Shown: positions 1 to 3,884 of the stretch, in pieces
Position numbering within the stretch: the stretch's first letter is position 1
Layout of the letters: each line of letters begins with the position of its first letter
Assembly (NCBI GenBank): GCA_003646745.1
Contig: QMLM01000122.1
Location: 1-5,448, forward strand
Origin: Deltaproteobacteria bacterium
GTDB lineage: Bacteria > Desulfobacterota > B13-G15 > RBG-16-54-18
Length of the DNA: 5,448 nucleotides
Direction: 5' to 3'
Notes under the pieces: generated by a model
What the model saw: only the letters and a program-made list of their open reading frames with translations
The model's database searches: none
What the model was told of the DNA's origin: nothing
Program-made: the position numbers and the translations under genes

Positions 1-94
1 CAAGCATTGACATAACCCTGAAACCATCCATTCTGGCCTCTAATGCCCTTATTGGATCCACCTCCGTTACTATAACGTTTGCACCCAGTATCCT
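1..94 (-). pseudogene. ahcY: Internal fragment of S-adenosylhomocysteine hydrolase, N-terminal part missing
   Basis: Read on the minus strand, the frame opened by the TAG at 97-95 gives about 31 codons up to the window edge. These include GANVIVTEVDPI followed by RALEARMDGFRVM, which I recognise as the NAD-binding domain of adenosylhomocysteinase (the strand after the Rossmann glycine loop, with the acidic residue that holds the NAD ribose, then the conserved DPI-ALEA-MDG stretch). The enzyme splits S-adenosylhomocysteine into adenosine and homocysteine in the methyl cycle. Nothing upstream in this frame encodes the substrate domain or the glycine loop: a stop codon and then the lipoprotein gene lie there instead. 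Recognisable homology starts near position 88. The C-terminal part, if intact, lies beyond position 1. It is either a gene truncated by rearrangement or an assembly chimera. The family call is firm; the pseudogene status depends on the junction being real. Confidence 0.8.
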
Positions 95-243
95 CTAGGC
101 CCCCAATGACCAGGGACCCAGACTGCAAAGTGAGGTCTGGGGCGGGGCCGGCAGGGATAGGTGCGAACTACTGTGGTGCAAGAGACAAGAAGTGAGAAGG
201 CCAAAAAGATGGTGATCGATTTAAGAAACGAAGAAATCTTCAT
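70..243 (-). CDS. Small lipoprotein with a WxPGHW C-terminal motif, probably 3'-truncated
   Basis: This 57-residue protein begins MKISSF and has a hydrophobic signal segment (about residues 6-20) ending in a lipobox, LVSC, with Cys22 as the expected lipidation site. The mature part is only about 36 residues: a Pro/Arg-rich linker (RPRPRPH) and then AVWVPGHWGPRGYW, which fits the WXXGXW repeat type found in small bacterial envelope proteins of unknown function. The start at 243 is chosen over an in-frame ATG at 279 because GGAGGTGAGGAGT lies directly before it and because it begins the signal peptide. The normal ending of such a motif would be a second WVPGHW unit, as in the protein at 2783-3364. 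Here the frame instead runs into SAHH-derived DNA and reads VQTL before a TAG. I infer that the true C-terminus is lost at this junction. Function unknown; export and membrane anchoring are predicted from the lipobox. Confidence 0.7.
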   Translation of the reverse strand: MKISSFLKSITIFLAFSLLVSCTTVVRTYPCRPRPRPHFAVWVPGHWGPRGYWVQTL

Positions 244-244
244 A

Positions 245-256
245 CTCCTCACCTCC
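245..256 (-). promoter_or_regulatory. Ribosome binding site of the small lipoprotein
   Basis: On the minus strand GGAGG (256-252) is followed by a second purine block AGGAG (249-245) before the ATG at 243. The GGAGG core sits 8 bases from the ATG, an ideal distance. This fixes the start at 243 rather than at the upstream in-frame ATG at 279. Confidence 0.75.
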
Positions 257-427
257 AAAGGGTCACTGTATCCAATCAAATAGACACCACAAGAAGAAAA
301 AGGTTTAGTCGATTAAGCTCAACTTCAAAAGGGGAAAGTGCTGGACGACAGCCCAGGCAACAGAGATGGTAGGGACGGAACAGTCTTGAACGTACTCCCC
401 TTACCATGATATCCTCATTATAGGAAG
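257..427. other. Divergent intergenic region with no clear gene
   Basis: This stretch separates the minus-strand lipoprotein from the plus-strand radical SAM gene and should hold promoters for both. The best plus-strand hint is TTGAAC at 386-391, but 17 bases later there is only ATATCC (409-414), so I do not call a promoter. A 7-base inverted repeat, AAGGGGA (329-335) and TCCCCTT (396-402), has a 60-base spacer and may be chance. I found no coding potential, terminator or RNA gene. Confidence 0.4.
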
Positions 428-1330
428 ATGTATCAGCCTGCTTATATTTCCCTATATGAGAAGGGAGAATTAAAGAAGAGGGTTGATGCCCTGAGGGAGA
501 TCCTGAAGGAGTGCCGTCTCTGCCCCAGAGAGTGTAAGGTGAACCGGCTGGAAGGAAAGAGGGGTTATTGTCGGGCAAGGGCAGATTTGGTGATCTCCAG
601 TGCCTTCCCTCACTTCGGCGAAGAGCCTCCTCTTGTTGGGTATCATGGCTCCGGAACTATCTTTTTGACCCACTGCAATTTGAGGTGCATATTCTGTCAG
701 AATTACGATATCAGCCACTTGGGGGAGGGGCAGCGGATAAGTACTTCTGAACTAGCCCAATATATGATCGGCCTCCAAAACCGGGGATGTCACAACATTA
801 ACTTTGTCACCCCTACCCATTACGTCCCACAGATTGTAGCGGCCTTGCCGGAGGCCATAGAGTTAGGGCTCAGAATTCCACTGGTCTACAACTGTGGAGG
901 TTACGAATCTGTGGAGGTAATCAGGCTTCTGGATGGGATTATTGACATATATATGCCCGATGCCAAGTTCTCCCAAGAGGAAAAAGCCTCCAGGTATTGT
1001 AATGCGCCTGATTATCCCCAAGTCCTGAAAGATGTCCTTTTGGAGATGCATAGGCAGGTGGGTGATCTGATGCTTGATGAACGGGGAATTGCCTATCGGG
1101 GGCTTTTGATTCGTCACTTGGTCATGCCCAACAAGGTGGCGGGCACAAAAGAGATCATGTCCTTTATCGCCCACAAATTATCTATCCATACATATGTAAA
1201 TGTCATGGATCAATACCGTCCCCTCTACAGGGCACAGGAGTATCCAGAGATAGACCGACGGATCACCTACGGGGAATATGTTGAGGCGATAAGGATCGCT
1301 AAGGCAGAAGGGCTGTACAGGGGATTTTGA
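428..1330 (+). CDS. Radical SAM protein, PflA-like (COG1313/PflX type)
   Basis: This 300-residue protein carries the radical SAM cluster motif CxxxCxxC as CNLRCIFC (Cys83, Cys87, Cys90), which binds the [4Fe-4S] cluster that cleaves S-adenosylmethionine. Further family landmarks are the NCGGYE segment (155-160) for SAM binding, YMPDAKF (175-181), LVMPN (231-235) and NVMDQYRP (258-265). An N-terminal module has four more cysteines (29, 32, 36, 48) around CPREC and VNRLEGKRGYC, typical of this uncharacterised relative of pyruvate formate-lyase activating enzymes. The length is normal for the family. The substrate is unknown, and no glycyl radical enzyme is visible nearby, so activase function is not shown. 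The start at 428 is the only candidate after the in-frame stop at 407-409 and matches the family's MYQPxY beginning, but its AGGA is only 2 bases away. It overlaps the next gene by one base (TGATG), suggesting coupled translation. Confidence 0.9.
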   Translation: MYQPAYISLYEKGELKKRVDALREILKECRLCPRECKVNRLEGKRGYCRARADLVISSAFPHFGEEPPLVGYHGSGTIFLTHCNLRCIFCQNYDISHLGEGQRISTSELAQYMIGLQNRGCHNINFVTPTHYVPQIVAALPEAIELGLRIPLVYNCGGYESVEVIRLLDGIIDIYMPDAKFSQEEKASRYCNAPDYPQVLKDVLLEMHRQVGDLMLDERGIAYRGLLIRHLVMPNKVAGTKEIMSFIAHKLSIHTYVNVMDQYRPLYRAQEYPEIDRRITYGEYVEAIRIAKAEGLYRGF

Positions 1331-2250
1331 TGGATATCGAAAGGTTATGGGAAGAGTTGTCGGAGTTAAAGGAGGGGGTTAAAAGGCTTTGGGAGGCAAT
1401 TGGGAAGCTGGAAGGTGAAATCCTGCTCGGCGATACGCAACTCCAGCGGGCCATAAAGGCTCGGGGGATAAGGATCCATCGAAAAGACCCCACTGATGAC
1501 CTCCTCTTTTCCCCTGAGGCCTCACCGCAAGAGAGGGATTCTTTCTATCAATTGCTGAGACACTACTCATTTCGTCTCTTCTTGCGGGACTTGATCAGCA
1601 AAAAGGAATCCTTTCGGGCAGAGGAGCTGTTAAGGTATTGTTCCCTCGAAGCTGTCCAAAAGTATATCTCTTTGCTCCTTAAGCTCAACATTATAGAGAC
1701 AATAGGGGAAAGGACCTTTAGATTGTTGAAGAGGTCTATCTATAGTTTTGGTCCCACCTTAGAGTGGTTTATCGCTCAGATGTTTAAGAGGGAATTTGCC
1801 TCTCCTGCTTTTTATGGGGTTAAGTTCAGAGATACAACCAGTGGAGGCGATTATGATGTTATCTCCCTTTGGGAGGGGCATTTAGTATATGTTGAAATAA
1901 AATCCTCTCCCCCAAAAGGGATCGAAAGGGGCGAGATAGGGTCTTTTCTCGCTAGGATAACCGACCTTTTACCAGATATCGCCTTCCTCTTCAATGATAC
2001 CCAACTACGTATGAAAGATAAACTCGTCCTCATGTTTGAGGAAGAGATATACGAACGCTATGGCACCAGTGGCAGAGATAGATTTCCCGTCGAGAGGCTT
2101 ATGGATGAACTTTTTCATATCAATCATCGAATATATATAGTCAACAGCAGAAAAGATGTAATTGCAAATTTTAATCTCTGCCTAAGAGACTCCCTCCTTC
2201 ATCAGAAGGCCACCTTCTTTCCTATCTTGCCCCTCCATTCAGGCCGATAG
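1330..2250 (+). CDS. Putative PD-(D/E)XK nuclease-like protein with coiled coil and winged-helix-like region
   Basis: I do not recognise a named family for this 306-residue protein, but three parts are visible. Residues 3-27 form a regular heptad pattern (I3, L6, L10, L13, V17, L20, I24, L27), a likely short leucine-zipper coiled coil. Residues about 72-134 look like a winged helix-turn-helix: AEELLRYCSLEAVQKYISLL resembles the helix-turn-helix, followed by NIIETIGERTFRLL as a beta wing. Residues about 143-195 fit a PD-(D/E)XK core: helix with Glu145, then GGDYDV (Asp174/Asp176), a turn, and VEIKSS (Glu189, Lys191). Such cores bind a metal and cut DNA or RNA, though some are inactive. No signal peptide or membrane segment is seen, so it is probably cytosolic. 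The ATG at 1330 is preferred over TTG at 1327 because AGGGGA (1319-1324) is spaced 5 bases from it. It is coupled to the radical SAM gene, which implies a shared role. Function is inferred from motifs only. Confidence 0.8.
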   Translation: MDIERLWEELSELKEGVKRLWEAIGKLEGEILLGDTQLQRAIKARGIRIHRKDPTDDLLFSPEASPQERDSFYQLLRHYSFRLFLRDLISKKESFRAEELLRYCSLEAVQKYISLLLKLNIIETIGERTFRLLKRSIYSFGPTLEWFIAQMFKREFASPAFYGVKFRDTTSGGDYDVISLWEGHLVYVEIKSSPPKGIERGEIGSFLARITDLLPDIAFLFNDTQLRMKDKLVLMFEEEIYERYGTSGRDRFPVERLMDELFHINHRIYIVNSRKDVIANFNLCLRDSLLHQKATFFPILPLHSGR

Positions 2251-2255
2251 TAAGG

Positions 2256-2528
2256 TTACTTCACCGCCTCCTTCAGGCCTTTGCCCACCTTAAATTTTGG
2301 TATCTTAACGGCAGGGATGTTTATCTCCTCACCTGTGCGGGGATTCCTCCCCTTTCTGGCCGATCTATTTGACACATGGAAAGTTCCAAAACCCGGCAAA
2401 GTGATTTTATCTCCTGCCTTTAGGACCTCTATAATGGTGGCAGTGAAGGAATTGATAGCCCTTTCAGCCGCGGCCCTGGGTATCTTGGCCTCCTTAGCAA
2501 CCTTATCGATAAGTTCAGATTTCTTCAT
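2256..2528 (-). CDS. HU family DNA-binding protein
   Basis: This 90-residue protein is a full-length HU/IHF family member. It begins MKKSELIDKVAKEAKI, has the helical dimerisation half, then the family signature GFGTF, a beta arm with GRNPRTGEEI, and a basic end (KIPKFKVGKGLKEAVK). Such proteins form dimers whose arms, each tipped by the proline in RNP, insert into the minor groove and bend DNA, so it acts in nucleoid structure and as an architectural factor. ATG at 2528 is preferred over the GTG at 2531 because AGGAGG stands 7 bases before it. It is monocistronic and convergent with the nuclease-like gene, with 5 bases between the two stop codons. Its own promoter lies about 110 bases upstream. 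I cannot tell HU from an IHF subunit by eye, but the ending and lack of IHF-specific features favour HU. Confidence 0.96.
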   Translation of the reverse strand: MKKSELIDKVAKEAKIPRAAAERAINSFTATIIEVLKAGDKITLPGFGTFHVSNRSARKGRNPRTGEEINIPAVKIPKFKVGKGLKEAVK

Positions 2529-2595
2529 CACACCCCCTCCTTTTATTGTATTGTGGCAGTCTTATCAACCCTAAAGATAACTGAACATCCGAAAT

Positions 2596-2616
2596 TTATA
2601 CTCTCATCACCTCCTT
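2596..2616 (-). promoter_or_regulatory. Orphan extended Shine-Dalgarno and three-codon ORF in the HU leader
   Basis: Within the predicted HU mRNA leader, AAGGAGGTGAT (2616-2606, minus strand) is an 11-base perfect complement of the 16S rRNA 3' tail. The HU start is still almost 80 bases further on and has its own binding site. The only start codon close to the orphan site is the ATG at 2607, which overlaps its end and reads Met-Arg-Val-stop (2607-2596). It could be a minimal upstream ORF, a ribosome standby site, or a remnant of a lost start. Sequence is clear; function is inferred. Confidence 0.4.
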
Positions 2617-2638
2617 CGATTAAAAAATGAGCGGAAAA

Positions 2639-2667
2639 TTTATAGCATAAAAGAGAGTACGTGACAA
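2639..2667 (-). promoter_or_regulatory. Sigma-70 type promoter of the HU gene with extended -10
   Basis: On the minus strand TTGTCA (2667-2662) and TATAAA (2644-2639) are separated by exactly 17 bases, each one base off consensus, and TGC stands right before the -10 as an extended -10 element. Transcription should begin near 2632, giving a leader of about 100 bases to the HU ATG at 2528. A/T-rich DNA just upstream of the -35 (about 2672-2703) could act as an UP element. It is the strongest promoter-like sequence I found in the window. Confidence 0.75.
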
Positions 2668-2671
2668 GGGG

Positions 2672-2701
2672 AAAAAGAGAAAGTGAAAAAATTCTCTTTT
2701 T
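2672..2701. repeat. A/T-rich 10-base inverted repeat between HU promoter and the exported-protein gene
   Basis: AAAAAGAGAA (2672-2681) and TTCTCTTTTT (2692-2701) are perfect inverted arms with a 10-base loop. The stem has only two G-C pairs. It could be a weak terminator, a protein binding site or simply part of an UP-like A/T tract upstream of the HU -35. The symmetric layout gives a T-run on either strand. No gene ends close enough for an obvious terminator role. Confidence 0.4.
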
Positions 2702-2743
2702 TTGTCCCAGGAGTGATTTTTTTGGCCCAAATTAAACTTTTTG
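2697..2743. repeat. Phased T-tract direct repeats upstream of the exported-protein gene
   Basis: TTTTTTTGTCCCA (2697-2709) recurs as TTTTTTTGGCCCA (2717-2729), 12 of 13 identical and exactly 20 bases apart. A third tract, TTTTTG, follows at 2738-2743. The G ending each tract falls at 2704, 2724 and 2743, so the tracts are spaced at two helical turns. Such phasing favours intrinsic DNA bending; the repeated box may also be an operator. It lies between the HU promoter and the start of the gene at 2783. Confidence 0.45.
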
Positions 2744-2755
2744 CTGGCTCTAGGG

Positions 2756-2761
2756 TCTAAT
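2756..2761 (+). promoter_or_regulatory. Possible -10 element of the exported-protein gene
   Basis: TCTAAT matches the -10 consensus at 5 of 6 positions and lies 21 bases before the ATG at 2783, which would leave a very short leader. No good -35 sits at the proper distance: TAAACT at 2733-2738 is weak. Activation through the phased T-tract repeats upstream would explain a poor -35, but that is inference. Confidence 0.3.
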
Positions 2762-2782
2762 TGAAAAAAACAAAGGGGTGAT

Positions 2783-3364
2783 ATGATGAAAAAAGGTATC
2801 TTTCTCATTGTATTGGTATGGATGTTATTTGCATTCCTCTGTCTTTTTGTGAGGGGGAGTTGGGCGATGTCCAGCAGGAAGGCTTGGGGGAAGCCGGCCA
2901 TTCCTAAAGGTAGCCCTGTAAGCTATCAGATCTGGAGAGACCGCAGCGGTTGGCATATAAGGTGGACCAGCGCGATAAAGGTTCGCCACTTTAAAGGGAA
3001 GGTCTTCAGCCCAGATGGAGAGGTGGTGCTGATCCGTAAAGTGGATAAGGAGCGGGGGGATGTAATTCGGAAGAAGGGGGGTGTAGTTGTTTTTAATGCT
3101 TATACAAGGGGAGGATGGGATGGCTTCGACTTTGTCGTCTATGGTCGCCAGATAGTATTCGACCTTCAGATAGGTGGTCGCTACCTTCCCCAAAGGGTTT
3201 TTGTAGGGGCCAATGCCATAAACCCTTCTCGTCTGCCCTTCTGCATCTACAAAGCTTCCCCTCCCCGTGGCTACTATCGTCCTCCTAAGCCCCACCCAGG
3301 GGCTATTTGGATACCTGGACATTACGGACCAGGGGGGCGTTGGGTTCCTGGCCACTGGTTATAG
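2783..3364 (+). CDS. Exported protein of unknown function with C-terminal WXXGXW repeats
   Basis: This 193-residue protein starts with a basic-hydrophobic signal peptide (MMKKGIFLIVLVW...) that probably ends after SWA at residue 28, so export across the inner membrane is predicted. There is no lipobox. Residues about 45-155 form a beta-rich domain with many aromatic residues (IWRDRSGWHIRWTS, GGWDGFDFVVYG) that I cannot assign. After a Pro-rich linker (RPPKPHPGA) the protein ends in two units, WIPGHY (176-181) and WVPGHW (187-192), joined by GPGGR, and the final Leu193 follows at once. The same ending type is seen in the small lipoprotein near the left edge. AAAGGGGTGAT precedes tandem ATGs at 2783 and 2786; the second is slightly better spaced and would shorten the protein by one residue. 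It is 67 bases upstream of the YaiI-like gene, so co-transcription is possible. Confidence 0.85.
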   Translation: MMKKGIFLIVLVWMLFAFLCLFVRGSWAMSSRKAWGKPAIPKGSPVSYQIWRDRSGWHIRWTSAIKVRHFKGKVFSPDGEVVLIRKVDKERGDVIRKKGGVVVFNAYTRGGWDGFDFVVYGRQIVFDLQIGGRYLPQRVFVGANAINPSRLPFCIYKASPPRGYYRPPKPHPGAIWIPGHYGPGGRWVPGHWL

Positions 3365-3414
3365 TTGTATCCCTTTTCTTTTCCCAAATATTTCTGGCCT
3401 TAAATCAAGGGATT

Positions 3415-3435
3415 ATGTTATACTTTTTTTTGTGA
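3415..3435 (+). promoter_or_regulatory. Possible six-residue leader ORF coupled to the YaiI-like gene
   Basis: AAGGGA (3407-3412) is followed by ATG at 3415, which reads Met-Leu-Tyr-Phe-Phe-Leu and stops at TGA 3433-3435. This stop overlaps the GTG start at 3432 (GTGA), the typical layout of termination-reinitiation. The GTG has no proper Shine-Dalgarno of its own. The ORF contains eight T in a row (3424-3431), so a single extra T in the DNA or in slipped mRNA would fuse it in frame to the downstream gene. Whether it is translated is inference. Confidence 0.35.
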
Positions 3436-3884
3436 AGATATATTTGGATGTAGATGGGATACCCTATAGGGAGCTGGTTATAGAACGGGCGGCGAGTTAC
3501 GGTGTGACCGTAGTCGCTGTAGCGGATTACAGCCATTGTATCTTACCCCAGCATGGGGTAGAAAGGGTTATGGTCGACGAAGGCAAGGATGCTACAGACT
3601 TTGCTATCTTAAATCGTGTGCAAAAGGGAGATTTGGTAATCACTCAAGATGTAGGACTAGCCTGCCTCGTCTTATCCAAGGGGGCAACAGCCATATCACC
3701 GCGGGGGCATGAGTTCACGGAAGGCTCCATAGGAGGGCGCCTTACTCTCCGCTGGCTCCATTGTAAGGTTAGGGAAGCTAGAGGTAGGTCAAAACGACCT
3801 AGACCCTTTTCCCAGAATGACCGTAGGAGGTTTCTCTCTTTGCTAGATAAAAAAATTACCGTCTTAAAAAGGAAACGGGGATGA
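3432..3884 (+). CDS. YaiI/YqxD family protein (DUF188, UPF0178)
   Basis: The 150-residue product matches the YaiI/YqxD family in length and in motif order: KIYLDVDGIP at the N-terminus (Asp6, Asp8, Pro11; the usual DADACP has become DVDGIP), GKDATD (51-56), GDLVITQD (66-73), KGATAISPRG (83-92), and the C-terminal PFSQNDRRRF (125-134). The family has a PIN/NYN-like fold with clustered acidic residues and is thought to act on RNA, but its role is not established. The GTG at 3432 is chosen because it starts the family domain; the frame is open further upstream, but that part is hydrophobic junk overlapping the previous gene. The basic C-terminal end (KKITVLKRKRG) could touch nucleic acid. The stop overlaps the thrC start (ATGA), so the two are translationally coupled. 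The lost Cys in the first motif is an oddity. Confidence 0.9.
   Translation: MKIYLDVDGIPYRELVIERAASYGVTVVAVADYSHCILPQHGVERVMVDEGKDATDFAILNRVQKGDLVITQDVGLACLVLSKGATAISPRGHEFTEGSIGGRLTLRWLHCKVREARGRSKRPRPFSQNDRRRFLSLLDKKITVLKRKRG

Noticed and set aside
276..578. Minus-strand open frame of 100 codons across the start of the radical SAM gene
   Set aside because: Composition is not protein-like, there is no ribosome site, and the overlapping radical SAM frame is clearly real.
2606..2616. ATCACCTCCTT on the plus strand looks like the 3' end of 16S rRNA
   Set aside because: The bases upstream do not match the conserved GGCTGG end or any 16S helix. It is better read on the minus strand as an extended Shine-Dalgarno.
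2672..2703. Hairpin followed by T-run as an intrinsic terminator
   Set aside because: The stem has only two G-C pairs and no gene ends nearby on either strand, so I list it as an inverted repeat instead.
2720..2762. Possible sigma-54 promoter (TTGGCC and TTGCTGGC)
   Set aside because: The GG and GC pairs are not 12 bases apart in any register, so the -24/-12 rule fails.
2825..3355. Long minus-strand open frame of 176 codons opposite the exported-protein gene
   Set aside because: It lacks a Shine-Dalgarno and recognisable domains, and mirrors a plus-strand gene with a signal peptide, a good ribosome site and a motif ending.
3267..3431. N-terminal extension of the YaiI-like protein by 55 residues from ATG at 3267
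   Set aside because: It would overlap the exported-protein gene by almost 100 bases. It has no family similarity and would make the protein far longer than the usual 150 residues.
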